Assembly: GCA_038246785.1 (NCBI GenBank)
Contig: JBBRVP010000002.1
Location: 95,160-159,159 of the forward strand
DNA length: 64,000 nt
Origin: JBBRVP01 sp038246785
GTDB lineage: Bacteria; Actinomycetota; Actinomycetes; Jiangellales; Jiangellaceae
Reading direction: 5' to 3'
Of this stretch, positions 16,399-24,676 are shown piece by piece. The number at the start of each line of letters is the position of its first letter. Within the stretch, counting starts at the first letter, position 1. The position numbers and the translations under genes were made by a program. The notes below the pieces were generated by a model. It saw only the letters and a list, made by a program, of their open reading frames with translations. It was not told the origin of the DNA and searched no databases.

Positions 16399-18009
16399 AT
16401 GGCCAGCGCCGTCCCCGACGAGCCCAGCGCGCCGGACCGGCGAAGCACCGCCGGCCGGCTGGCCGACCTGCAGCGCCGCTTCGACGAGGCGGTGCACGCC
16501 GGCTCCGCCCGCGCCGTGGAGCGTCAGCACGCCCGTGGCAAGGGGACCGCGCGCGAGCGGATCGCCGCGCTGCTGGACCCGGGCTCGTTCGTCGAGCTCG
16601 ACGAGCTCGCCCGCCACCGCTCCACAGCCTTCGGGCTGGCTGCCACCCGTCCCTACGGCGACGGGGTGGTGACCGGCTGGGGCACCGTCGAGGGCCGCCA
16701 GGTCTGCGTGTTCGCCCAGGACTTCACGGTCTTCGGCGGCAGCCTCGGCGAGGTCTACGGCGAGAAGATCTGCAAGGTGATGGACCTCGCCATCAAGACC
16801 GGGTGCCCGGTCGTCGGCATCAACGAGGGCGCCGGGGCCCGCATCCAGGAGGGCGTCGTCTCGCTGGGGCTCTACGGCGAGATCTTCCGCCGCAACGTGC
16901 ACGCCTCGGGAGTCGTACCGCAGATCTCGCTCATCATGGGTTCCTGCGCCGGCGGGCACGTCTACTCCCCCGCCATCACCGACTTCACCGTCATGGTCGA
17001 CGGCACGTCCAACATGTTCATCACCGGCCCCGATGTCATCAAGACCGTGACCGGCGAGGACGTCTCGATGGAAGACCTCGGCGGCGCGCGCACGCACAAC
17101 ACCCGATCGGGCAACGCCCACTACATGGGTGCCGATGAGACGGACGCGCTGGAGTACGTCCGCGCGCTGCTGTCCTACCTGCCGCAGAACAACCTCGACG
17201 ATCCACCCGTCTACGCCGCGGACACCGTCGCGGAAGTCACCGACGACGACACGTTCCTCGACACCTTCGTACCCGACTCGCCCAACCAGCCCTATGACAT
17301 GCACGAGGTCATCACCCGCGTGCTCGACGACGGCGACTTCCTCGAGGTCCAGGCGCTGTTCGCGCCGAACATCGTCGTCGGCTTCGGGCGCGTGGAGGGC
17401 CACAGCGTCGGGGTGGTGGCCAACCAGCCGATGCAGCTGGCCGGCACGCTCGACATCGACGCCTCGGAGAAGGCCGCCCGCTTCGTGCGTACCTGCGACG
17501 CCTTCAACATCCCCGTGCTCACCTTCGTCGACGTCCCCGGCTTCCTGCCCGGGACCGACCAGGAGTGGAGCGGCATCATCCGGCGCGGCGCCAAGCTGAT
17601 CTACGCCTATTCCGAGGCGACCGTGCCGATGGTCACGGTCATCACCCGCAAGGCCTACGGCGGCGCCTACGACGTCATGGGATCCAAGCACCTGGGCGCC
17701 GACGTCAACCTCGCCTGGCCGACCGCGCAGATCGCGGTCATGGGGGCGCAGGGAGCCGTCAACATCCTCTACCGCAGCGAGCTGAAGGAGGCCGCGGCCC
17801 GCGGCGACGACGTCGAGGAGGTGCGCCGGCGCTTCGTCGAGGACTACGAGGACACGCTGGCCAACCCGTACGCCGCCGCCGAGCGCGGCTACGTCGACTC
17901 GGTGATCCCCCCGTCGCAGACCCGGGTGGCCGTCGTGCGCTCCCTGCGTGCCCTGCGCAGCAAGCGAGGGGCGCTGCCGCCGAAGAAGCACGGCAACATC
18001 CCACTCTGA
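16399..18009 (+). CDS. Acyl-CoA carboxylase beta (carboxyltransferase) subunit, AccD/PccB type
   Basis: Protein of 536 residues that transfers the carboxyl group from carboxybiotin to acetyl-, propionyl- or longer acyl-CoA to give malonyl-, methylmalonyl- or related CoAs for lipid synthesis. Crotonase-like carboxyltransferase repeats are visible, with GINEGAGARIQEGV and GSCAGGHVYSP in the N-half and DVPGFLPGTDQEWSGIIRRGAKL and TRKAYGGAYDVMGSK in the C-half (oxyanion loops). Leaderless start. In actinobacteria the epsilon subunit normally follows directly; here it is displaced to 20916 by an ABC importer. The biotinylated alpha subunit is not in the window. Confidence 0.94.
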   Translation: MASAVPDEPSAPDRRSTAGRLADLQRRFDEAVHAGSARAVERQHARGKGTARERIAALLDPGSFVELDELARHRSTAFGLAATRPYGDGVVTGWGTVEGRQVCVFAQDFTVFGGSLGEVYGEKICKVMDLAIKTGCPVVGINEGAGARIQEGVVSLGLYGEIFRRNVHASGVVPQISLIMGSCAGGHVYSPAITDFTVMVDGTSNMFITGPDVIKTVTGEDVSMEDLGGARTHNTRSGNAHYMGADETDALEYVRALLSYLPQNNLDDPPVYAADTVAEVTDDDTFLDTFVPDSPNQPYDMHEVITRVLDDGDFLEVQALFAPNIVVGFGRVEGHSVGVVANQPMQLAGTLDIDASEKAARFVRTCDAFNIPVLTFVDVPGFLPGTDQEWSGIIRRGAKLIYAYSEATVPMVTVITRKAYGGAYDVMGSKHLGADVNLAWPTAQIAVMGAQGAVNILYRSELKEAAARGDDVEEVRRRFVEDYEDTLANPYAAAERGYVDSVIPPSQTRVAVVRSLRALRSKRGALPPKKHGNIPL

Positions 18010-18035
18010 CCGGCGGAGCCGCCGCAGGGGTTCGG

Positions 18036-18041
18036 TAGCCT
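18036..18041 (+). promoter_or_regulatory. Candidate -10 box (TAGCCT) for the ABC importer operon
   Basis: TAGCCT lies 50 bases before GTG 18092, which has a GAGGAGA Shine-Dalgarno. It suggests that the importer has its own promoter after accD. Confidence 0.45.
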
Positions 18042-18091
18042 TGCCGGCGGCAGGGCCTGGCGACGCGCCCGCGCGCTTGGTGAGGAGACCC

Positions 18092-18967
18092 GTGACCAGC
18101 ACACCCCCACCTCCCGTGGCCGGGGCCGTGGTGCCCGATTCCACAGCCGCGGCTGCCACCGCGACTGCGGTGGCAGCCGAGCGGGCCGAGGCGCGTGCGG
18201 CGCGGCGGCAGCGGACGCTGCTCGGGGCCACCACCGTGCTCGTGCTGCTGCTCGCCTGGATCGTCACGGCCCGGATGGGCTGGGTCCGCCCGGTCGCGCT
18301 GCCCAAGCCGTTGGGAGTCTGGGACGCTCTCGTGCGCGTCCAGACCGAGGGCTTCCGCGGCCACAGCCTCCTCCAGCACCTTCTGATCAGCCTGACCCGC
18401 GTGTTGGTGGCGTTCTCCATCGCCCTCGTGCTCGCCGTGCCGCTCGGGCTGCTCGCCGGCGTCAGCCCGAAGTTCGAGGCGCTGCTCGACCCGGTGATCA
18501 ACTTCCTGCGGGTGCTGCCGCCGCTGGCCTACCTGTTCCTGCTCATCATCTGGCTCGGCATCGGCGAGACGAGCAAGGTGACGCTGCTCCTGCTCGCGGC
18601 CTTCCCGCCGATCTTCATCGCCGTCGCCCAGGGTGTCCGCCGGATCCCGGAGACGAGGTTGGAGGCCGCCCGGATGCTGGGCGCGCGCGGGTCGGGCTAC
18701 CTGCGCAGCGCCGTACTGCCCTCGGTGCTCCCCGACCTGTTCACCGGGGCGCGGGTGGCGATCGGCTTCACGTACACGACTGTCGTCGCCGCCGAGATCG
18801 TGGCCGCCGACAGCGGGATCGGCTGGATGACGCTGACGGCCTACAAGTTCCTGCAGACCGACGTCGTCTGGGTGGGGATGCTCGTCATGGGCTTCACCGG
18901 CATCGCGCTGGACGCCCTGGTGCGTGGGCTGCACCGCCACTTCGTGCCCTGGCAAGGGCGTGCGTGA
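18092..18967 (+). CDS. NitT/TauT-type ABC transporter permease
   Basis: Inner-membrane subunit, 291 residues, with about six membrane segments after an Ala/Thr-rich cytoplasmic N-terminus. The EAA-loop that docks the ATPase is visible as PETRLEAARMLGARGSGYL, and IGWMTLTAYKFLQTD is typical of TauC/SsuC/NrtB-like permeases. GTG 18092 is preceded by GAGGAGA. It forms an operon with the lipoprotein binding component and the ATPase that follow. The family imports nitrate, taurine, sulfonates, thiamine precursors or similar small molecules, and the substrate is not decidable here. Confidence 0.92.
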   Translation: MTSTPPPPVAGAVVPDSTAAAATATAVAAERAEARAARRQRTLLGATTVLVLLLAWIVTARMGWVRPVALPKPLGVWDALVRVQTEGFRGHSLLQHLLISLTRVLVAFSIALVLAVPLGLLAGVSPKFEALLDPVINFLRVLPPLAYLFLLIIWLGIGETSKVTLLLLAAFPPIFIAVAQGVRRIPETRLEAARMLGARGSGYLRSAVLPSVLPDLFTGARVAIGFTYTTVVAAEIVAADSGIGWMTLTAYKFLQTDVVWVGMLVMGFTGIALDALVRGLHRHFVPWQGRA

Positions 18968-18990
18968 CACCGTGTGCCCTGGCAAGGGCG
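18944..18990 (+). repeat. Direct repeat of a 17-bp hairpin-forming unit at the permease 3' end
   Basis: GTGCCCTGGCAAGGGCG occurs at 18944-18960 and again at 18974-18990, the first copy coding and the second after the stop. Each copy can form a GCCCT/AGGGC stem. It may be a small duplication or a site for RNA processing between the permease and binding-protein genes. Confidence 0.7.
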
Positions 18991-19061
18991 CGCATGACTG
19001 CTGCCCGCAGGTCCTCACCCGTACCGATCCTGTCCTGACCCCTGCCAACCCGGAGGAACGC

Positions 19062-20111
19062 ATGAACCCGCTACCCCGCCGACTCGCCGGCGTCGCCGTC
19101 GCCCTCGTCACCGCGCTCGGCCTCGCCGCGTGCGGCAGCAACAGCGACAGCGGCTCGGCCGGGTCCTCGTCCGGGAGCGGCGCGCCGGAGACGATGCGGA
19201 TCGCCTTCCAGACGATCCCCAACGGTGCGCCCATCGTGAAGCAGAAGAAGTGGCTCGAGCAGGCACTGCCGAACACCAAGATCGAGTGGAAGTCGTTCAA
19301 CTCGGGCGCCGAGGTCAACCAGGCGATGTCGGCGCAGGCGATCGACGCCGGCCTCATCGGATCGAGCCCGGCCACCAACGGCATCGCCACCGGGCTGCCC
19401 TACAAGGTCGTCTGGATCTACGACGTGCTCGGTGAGAACGAGGCGCTCGTCGCCAAGAAGGACTCTGGCATCAAGACGGCCGCCGACCTCAAGGGCAGGA
19501 CGGTCGGGACGCCGTTCGGGTCGACGACGCACTACAGCCTGCTCGCCGCGCTCGCCGACGCCGGTGTCAAGGCCTCCGACGTCAAGATCCTCGACATGCA
19601 GCCGCAGGACGCCCTGGCGGCGTGGCAGAGCGGGAACATCGATGCGGCGTACGTCTGGGTGCCGGTGCTGGCCGAGATGCGCAAGGACGGCAACGTGATC
19701 ATCACCAGCGGCGACATGGCCAAGAAGGGTGCGCTCACCGCCGACCTCGGCATCGTCTCGACCGAGTTCGCCGACAAGTACCCCGACGCCGTGAAGGCCT
19801 GGCTCAAGGCCGAGAACCGGGCGGTCGAGCTCTACCGCAGCGACCCCAAGGCGGCCGCCGCGGCCGTCGCCGCCGAGTACTCCCTCAGCCCGGCCGACGC
19901 CGCCTCGCAGATGAAGGAGCTCGTCTGGCTCGACGCGAAGGAGCAGGCGAGCGCCGACTACCTCGGCGACGGCAAGACCGACGGCGCGTTCGTCGACGTC
20001 ATGAAGAAGACGGCGAAGTACCTCGTCGACCAGAAGGCGATCGACCAGCAGCCGGCCGACCAGACCATCGCCGACGGGGTGGACGGCAGCTACCTGCCGA
20101 CGGGTTCGTGA
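19062..20111 (+). CDS. NitT/TauT-type ABC transporter substrate-binding lipoprotein
   Basis: Protein of 349 residues. The lipoprotein signal peptide ends LGLAACGSNSDSG, with the lipobox Cys at about residue 24, so the mature protein is tethered outside the membrane. The mature domain starts with MRIAFQTIPNGAPIVKQK and contains AQAIDAGLIGSSPATNGIA and GRTVGTPFGSTTHYSLLAAL, typical of TauA/SsuA/NMT1-like binding proteins. ATG 19062 has GGAGGA upstream. The stop overlaps the ATPase start (GTGA). Confidence 0.92.
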   Translation: MNPLPRRLAGVAVALVTALGLAACGSNSDSGSAGSSSGSGAPETMRIAFQTIPNGAPIVKQKKWLEQALPNTKIEWKSFNSGAEVNQAMSAQAIDAGLIGSSPATNGIATGLPYKVVWIYDVLGENEALVAKKDSGIKTAADLKGRTVGTPFGSTTHYSLLAALADAGVKASDVKILDMQPQDALAAWQSGNIDAAYVWVPVLAEMRKDGNVIITSGDMAKKGALTADLGIVSTEFADKYPDAVKAWLKAENRAVELYRSDPKAAAAAVAAEYSLSPADAASQMKELVWLDAKEQASADYLGDGKTDGAFVDVMKKTAKYLVDQKAIDQQPADQTIADGVDGSYLPTGS

Positions 20112-20923
20112 CCGAGGCACCGCTCGCGCTGCGCGGCACCGGCCACTCGGTGGTCTTCCGCGGCGTCCGGCACGCCTACACGACGTCAGGCCGCACGACG
20201 CTCGCCCTCGAGCGCATCGACCTCGACATCGAGGCGGGCGGGTTCGTCTGCGTCATCGGCGCGTCGGGCTGTGGCAAGTCGACGCTGCTGCAGGCGCTGG
20301 CCGGCTTCGTCCACCCGACGGAGGGCACCGTCGAGGTCGACGGGCGGCCGGTGGCCGGACCGGACCCGTCACGGGGGGTCGTGTTCCAGCAGGCGAGCCT
20401 GTTCCCCTGGCTCGACGTGCGCGCCAACGTCTCCTACGGCCCCCGGATGCGACGGGTGCCGCGGCGCGAGTGGGCGCCGACCGTCGACGCGATGCTCGCC
20501 ACCGTCGGGCTGACCGACTTTGCGGGACGGCCGCCGTACGAGTTGTCCGGCGGCATGCAGCAGCGGGCCGCGATCGCCCGCGTGCTGGTCAACGACCCGT
20601 CGGTCGTGCTCATGGACGAGCCGTTCGGGGCGCTCGACGCGCTCACCCGCGACAACCTGCAGGAGGAGCTGCTCGACATCTGGCGCAGCACCGGACGGAC
20701 CATCCTGTTCGTCACGCACTCGGTCGAGGAGGCCGTCTACCTCGGCACGAAGGTCGTCGTCATGAGCCCTCGTCCGGGACGCATCGTCGACACCGTCGAC
20801 GTCCGGCTGCCCGAGCTGGCCGGCCTGCCCGGGCGCGAGGTGCGCACCAGGCCGGAGTTCGTCCGGATGCGCGAGCAGGTCACCGACGCGCTCTACACCG
20901 CCATGGCGGCCCAGCGTGGCTGA
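20108..20923 (+). CDS. NitT/TauT-type ABC transporter ATPase
   Basis: Protein of 271 residues that powers the importer. Walker A is GASGCGKSTLLQ, the signature is YELSGGMQQRAAIARVL and Walker B is VVLMDEPFGALDAL. The start overlaps the lipoprotein stop by GTGA. Its own stop overlaps the accE GTG start by eight bases, so importer and carboxylase subunit are now translationally coupled although functionally unrelated. Confidence 0.94.
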   Translation: MTEAPLALRGTGHSVVFRGVRHAYTTSGRTTLALERIDLDIEAGGFVCVIGASGCGKSTLLQALAGFVHPTEGTVEVDGRPVAGPDPSRGVVFQQASLFPWLDVRANVSYGPRMRRVPRREWAPTVDAMLATVGLTDFAGRPPYELSGGMQQRAAIARVLVNDPSVVLMDEPFGALDALTRDNLQEELLDIWRSTGRTILFVTHSVEEAVYLGTKVVVMSPRPGRIVDTVDVRLPELAGLPGREVRTRPEFVRMREQVTDALYTAMAAQRG

Positions 20924-21152
20924 CCACGACGCCGACCCGGCACTGGCCGCCGCTCCGCTGCTCCGCGTCGTCCGCGGCTCACCCGACGCGGCCGAGGTCG
21001 CCGCGCTGGTGGCGGTGCTGGCGGCCCGCGCCGCCCGCGGACGGGGCGACGCGGAGCCGGTGCCCGGCGCCGGGTGGTCCGCCCACTGGCGGCGCGTCGG
21101 GGCAGCGCCATTGCCCGGACCCGGTACGTGGCGGGGCAGCGCGCGCGGCTGA
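20916..21152 (+). CDS. Acyl-CoA carboxylase epsilon subunit (AccE-like)
   Basis: Small protein of 78 residues with the pattern of actinobacterial acyl-CoA carboxylase epsilon subunits: PLLRVVRGSPDAAEVAALVA near the N-terminus, then an Ala/Arg-rich helix and a C-terminal WSAHWRR and PGPGTWRGS tail. Epsilon subunits bind the beta subunit and stimulate the complex. It is normally located immediately after accD and before maf. Here maf still lies downstream (22215), but a three-gene importer (18092-20923) separates it from accD. GTG 20916 overlaps the ATPase stop. Confidence 0.82.
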   Translation: MADHDADPALAAAPLLRVVRGSPDAAEVAALVAVLAARAARGRGDAEPVPGAGWSAHWRRVGAAPLPGPGTWRGSARG

Positions 21153-21206
21153 CCGGCCCTGTTGCGGGGCGTGACCGTCCCTGGGTGGCGTCCTGACACC
21201 ACCGCC

Positions 21207-22130
21207 TCACCCCTTCACGTACGACAGCTTCTCCGCGACCTTTCCGTCGCGTACGCGCAGGACGTCGACGCCGCGCACGTGGCCGGGGGAGCCGTCCACC
21301 TCACGCCAGGCGAAGCGCCACCGCACGACCGCCCGGTCGGCAGCGGCGAAGGACTCCTCCGGCGTCCACTCCGCCCCGCGGGTGCCGTCGAAGAGCGCCG
21401 TCCACTCCTTGCGCACGGCCTCGGCGCCCTCGAGCCGCCGACCGTCGGGCGCGGGCTCGGTGGACTCGAAGACGCAGTCATCGGTCATCAGCGCCATCAC
21501 CTCGTCGACGACGCCGCGCCCGAACGCCGCTCCGAAGCGCTCGGCGACCGCCAGCGCCGGTGACCACCCGGGGTCACGGCCGAACGCGCCCAGCAGGAGC
21601 GCCTGCGGTGTCGCGTTCGGCGGCGGCTCGACCGGGTCGGCCACCAGCCCGGCCGAACGGTATGCCCCGGCCCGCCCGGCGTACCACTGCCCCACCGCGT
21701 CGACCAGCCCCGGCGGCAGGTGCGGGTCCTGGTCGCTGGCCACCGCCAGGTCCCACGAGTGGACGAGGTGGTCGGCCGCGAGCTGCCAGGCGTACTCCTC
21801 GGCGGAGTCGTCGCCATAGGACAGGTGGACCGTCACGGATCCGGCTGCCGGCTCGGCGAACGCGTGCCGCGCGGCCAGGGCGGCCCGCAGCGCAGCGCCG
21901 CGCGGCGACCGCTCGAGCAGGTCGGCGTCGAGCGGGTCCCCCACCTCGGCGATCGTGCGGCCCTCGAGCAGCGGCGCCGTCCAGCAGTCCTCGCCGACGA
22001 CATGGGCGATCAGCGCACGGACGTCCCAGTCCGAGCACGGAGTGGGCAGTCCGAACGCCTCGTCCGGCACGCGCTGCACCGTCCACTGCCAGTGCTCCAC
22101 CGACCGTTGGTAGACCTCGAGTGCGTGCAC
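21207..22130 (-). CDS. Fusion of DinB/maleylpyruvate isomerase-type N domain with SnoaL-like domain
   Basis: Protein of 307 residues. Residues 1 to about 190 look like the TIGR03086/mycothiol-dependent maleylpyruvate isomerase N-terminal (DinB-like four-helix) domain: PTPCSDWDVRALIAHVVGED near the start and ADHLVHSWDLAVA later, with metal-binding-type His residues. Residues about 190-307 resemble a SnoaL/NTF2-like cone (FGAAFGRGVVDEVMALMTDD, VVRWRFAWREVDG, RGVDVLRVRDGKVAEKLSY). The fusion suggests a small-molecule enzyme, possibly mycothiol-dependent. It sits on the opposite strand between accE and maf, part of the disruption of that operon. Confidence 0.75.
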   Translation of the reverse strand: MHALEVYQRSVEHWQWTVQRVPDEAFGLPTPCSDWDVRALIAHVVGEDCWTAPLLEGRTIAEVGDPLDADLLERSPRGAALRAALAARHAFAEPAAGSVTVHLSYGDDSAEEYAWQLAADHLVHSWDLAVASDQDPHLPPGLVDAVGQWYAGRAGAYRSAGLVADPVEPPPNATPQALLLGAFGRDPGWSPALAVAERFGAAFGRGVVDEVMALMTDDCVFESTEPAPDGRRLEGAEAVRKEWTALFDGTRGAEWTPEESFAAADRAVVRWRFAWREVDGSPGHVRGVDVLRVRDGKVAEKLSYVKG

Positions 22131-22200
22131 GGCGCCTCCTGTGCGAGCGATCCCGGATGCCGACCGGACTCGATCGTGCTCCTGCCGTCCGGGGCGAGGC

Positions 22201-22206
22201 TAGGTT
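22201..22206 (+). promoter_or_regulatory. -10 box (TAGGTT) for leaderless maf
   Basis: TAGGTT is followed by 8 nt and GTG 22215, supporting that start over TTG 22209. Confidence 0.5.
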
Positions 22207-22214
22207 CGTTGGTC

Positions 22215-22886
22215 GTGATCCACGCGATCCCACGCCTGGTGCTCGCCTCGGCCAGTCCGGCCCGGCTGGAGACGCTGCGGCGGGCCGGCGTCGAGCCCGA
22301 GGTCGTCGTCAGCGGCGTCGACGAGAACGGCGTCGACGCCGGCACGCCGGCAGCGACAGCGCTCGAGCTGGCCCGGCGGAAGGCGGCGGCCGTGGCAGCG
22401 CGAGTGGATCCTCCGGCGCTCGTGCTCGGCTGCGACTCGGTGCTCGAGCTGGAGGGGCAGGCGTACGGCAAGCCGGCGTCGCCCGCCGAGGCGGTGCAGC
22501 GGTGGCGGGCCATGCGGGGACGGCGCGGCGTGCTGCACACCGGTCACTGGCTGGTGTCGGTGGGCTGTGGTACGGAGCGGGGACCGGGCTGCGGCGAGGT
22601 CGGGTCGACCCTCGTCCGCTTCGCCGATCTCGACGACGCGGAGATCGACGCGTACGTCGCCAGCGGGGAGCCGCTGCACGTCGCGGGCGCCTTCACCGTC
22701 GACGGGCTCGGGGGGGCGTTCGTGGAGGCGGTGGTCGGCGACCATCACAACGTCGTCGGCCTCTCGCTCCCGCTGCTGCGCCGGCTGCTCCGCGACGTCG
22801 GCGTCCGCTGGACGGACTTGTGGGGTGGTGTCCAGGCCACCCCCGGCCCTGTTGATCAAGGAGAAGACCACGTTCCCAGCCGCTGA
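22215..22886 (+). CDS. maf: Maf-like nucleotide pyrophosphatase
   Basis: Protein of 223 residues that hydrolyses non-canonical or cell-division-related NTPs to NMP and PPi. The Maf start LVLASASPARLETLRRAG contains the SxSPRR-like motif (SASPARLE), VLGCDSVLELEG is the catalytic Asp region, and AYGKPASPAEA and the later GAFTVDGLGGAFVEAVVGD follow. The last dozen residues (VDQGEDHVPSR) are translated from the palindromic element at 22851-22911, so the original C-terminus has been replaced or extended by repeat DNA. It belongs to the accD-accE-maf core block. Confidence 0.9.
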   Translation: MIHAIPRLVLASASPARLETLRRAGVEPEVVVSGVDENGVDAGTPAATALELARRKAAAVAARVDPPALVLGCDSVLELEGQAYGKPASPAEAVQRWRAMRGRRGVLHTGHWLVSVGCGTERGPGCGEVGSTLVRFADLDDAEIDAYVASGEPLHVAGAFTVDGLGGAFVEAVVGDHHNVVGLSLPLLRRLLRDVGVRWTDLWGGVQATPGPVDQGEDHVPSR

Positions 22887-22911
22887 AACGGTGGTCTTCT
22901 CCATGATCAAC
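22851..22911. terminator. Palindromic element B: repeat of element A between convergent maf and selB
   Basis: The arms 22851-22871 and 22891-22911 pair over 21 bp with one mismatch. The first 25 bases are identical to those of element A at 2139, and the right arm differs at two positions, with a similar G-rich tail. The maf stop (22884-22886) lies in the loop and the selB stop (22907-22909) in the right arm. Probably a bidirectional terminator. Confidence 0.78.
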
Positions 22912-24676
22912 TCGCGGAGGGGGGGTCGGGGGCGCCGGGTACGAGGACGCGGCGGCCGGCGACGTCGCGGCGGGTGGCGCCGAGCCGATCGAGAAGCTCG
23001 AGCAGGGGTACGGCGACCCGGCGCGACGTCTGGAGGGCCCGGGCCGCCTCGCTCACCGTGAACCCGACCGGCACCGCCGCGAGCACCTCGACCGCTCGCG
23101 CGGCGGCGTCGGGACCGAGCACCACACCGTCCGCGGGTACGCAGACCAGGCCGAGCCGCGCCGCCGCAGCGACCCGCGGCGGGGTCAGCCCCAGCTCCCG
23201 CAGCGCGCCGGCGTCGGGAGCGGCAAACGGCGAACCCTCGAGATGTTCGGCCAGCCTCCGGAGTGGCTCGGCCAGCTCCGGCGGGACCGTGGGTGCCGTA
23301 TCGGCGTCCACGACCCGGCCGTCGCGCAGCCCTAGCGGAGGCCGGACCAGCAGCCGCAGCAGTATCGGGTCGGGCAGGCCCAACCGCCGCGCAACGTCTG
23401 ACTGGGTAGGTCCCGGATCCAGCGGCCGGCGCCTGCGGTGCTCGGCGACCGCCTCGGCGAGTCCGCCGGCGAGCCGGTCGACGGCACCGGGGTCGAGCAC
23501 CCACCCGCGCAGCGACGGCGCCCCGGGCGGGGCGGGCCGGCCGATGGCGGCCAGGTCGGCGAGCCGGGCCACGCCTCGCGTCACCACGTCGGCGCCGCGC
23601 CCGGAGCGCAGGACCCCGGCGCGAGCGCGCGCGGCGCCGCGGCGCGCCAGTGGCGGCGGCAGCGGGTCGAGCACCGTCGCGCCGACCACCGCCCGCGAGC
23701 CGGGGTCGCGCAGGAGGACCCGGTCGCCGACCCGTAGCGGCAGCGCCGCGTCCAGGCGCAGCCGGACGACGTCGTCGGCGAGCCGGCGTACGCCGGCGCT
23801 CACCGCGGTAGAACCGGCGTGCAGCAGCGGACGCCGCGGAAGCGCGCCGGCACCGCCACCGGGCACGGCGACGTCGAGCAGCGAGCTGGACAGCCAGGCG
23901 CCCGGCGTCGTGAGCGCGCTGCCGCGCGGCACCGCGGCGGGGTCGACGTCGCGCAGGTTGAGCGCGACCCGGGCCGGGCCGGTGACCGCCTCGCGGGGGG
24001 TGTCCTGCGACTGCACGCTCCGCACCCGGACGCGCTCGCCGTCGACCTGCAGCACGTCACCGACGCGCACCGTCCCGGCGGACAGCGTCCCGGTGACGAC
24101 GGTGCCCGCGCCGCGGATCGTGAAGGACCGGTCGACCCAGAGCCGCACCGGCGCATCGGGGTCGGGCGCCGGCAGCGCCCCGGCCAGTCCGGCCAGCGCC
24201 TGGCGCAGCGCGTCGACCCCTTGCCCCGTGCGCCCGCTCACGGCGACCCGCGGCAGCGCAGCCAACGGCGTGCCGGCCAGCAGCGCGCCCACCTCGGCGA
24301 TGACGGCCGCCGGGTCGGCGAGGTCGCAGCGCGTCACGGCGACGACGCCGTGCTCGACGCCGAACGCCAGCGCCGCCGCGACGTGTTCGGCGGTCTGTGG
24401 CATCCAGCCCTCGTCGGCGGCCACGACGAGCAGCACCGCCGGCACCGGACCGACGCCCGCGAGCATCGTCGGCACGAAGCGCTCGTGGCCGGGCACGTCG
24501 ACCGCCGTCAGCTCGTGGCCGTCCGGCAGGTCGCACCACACGAAACCGAGGTCGAGCGTCATCCCCCGCCGGCGCTCCTCCAGCCAGCGGTCCGGCTCCA
24601 TGCCCGTCAGCGCCCGCAGCAGCGTCGACTTGCCATGGTCGACGTGGCCCGCGGTGGCGAGGACCAGCCGGCTCAC
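22907..24676 (-). CDS. selB: Selenocysteine-specific translation elongation factor SelB
   Basis: GTPase of 589 residues that carries Sec-tRNA(Sec) to the ribosome and binds the SECIS hairpin. The G-domain motifs are AGHVDHGKSTLLRAL (G1), GMTLDLGF (switch I), VDVPGHERFVPTMLAGV (G3) and VTRCDLADP (G4). EF-Tu-like barrels follow, then about 250 residues of C-terminal winged-helix repeats that in this family read the mRNA hairpin (PTQSDVARRLGLP and VSEAARALQTSRR are helix-turn-helix-like). Length is close to E. coli SelB. GTG 24676 overlaps the selA stop. Its SECIS partner here is in fdhA. Confidence 0.96.
   Translation of the reverse strand: MSRLVLATAGHVDHGKSTLLRALTGMEPDRWLEERRRGMTLDLGFVWCDLPDGHELTAVDVPGHERFVPTMLAGVGPVPAVLLVVAADEGWMPQTAEHVAAALAFGVEHGVVAVTRCDLADPAAVIAEVGALLAGTPLAALPRVAVSGRTGQGVDALRQALAGLAGALPAPDPDAPVRLWVDRSFTIRGAGTVVTGTLSAGTVRVGDVLQVDGERVRVRSVQSQDTPREAVTGPARVALNLRDVDPAAVPRGSALTTPGAWLSSSLLDVAVPGGGAGALPRRPLLHAGSTAVSAGVRRLADDVVRLRLDAALPLRVGDRVLLRDPGSRAVVGATVLDPLPPPLARRGAARARAGVLRSGRGADVVTRGVARLADLAAIGRPAPPGAPSLRGWVLDPGAVDRLAGGLAEAVAEHRRRRPLDPGPTQSDVARRLGLPDPILLRLLVRPPLGLRDGRVVDADTAPTVPPELAEPLRRLAEHLEGSPFAAPDAGALRELGLTPPRVAAAARLGLVCVPADGVVLGPDAAARAVEVLAAVPVGFTVSEAARALQTSRRVAVPLLELLDRLGATRRDVAGRRVLVPGAPDPPSAS

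Noticed and set aside
18092..20923. Assigning nitrate, taurine or thiamine-precursor specificity to the ABC importer
   Set aside because: Sequence motifs show only the NitT/TauT superfamily; no specific binding residues or linked catabolic gene could be read.
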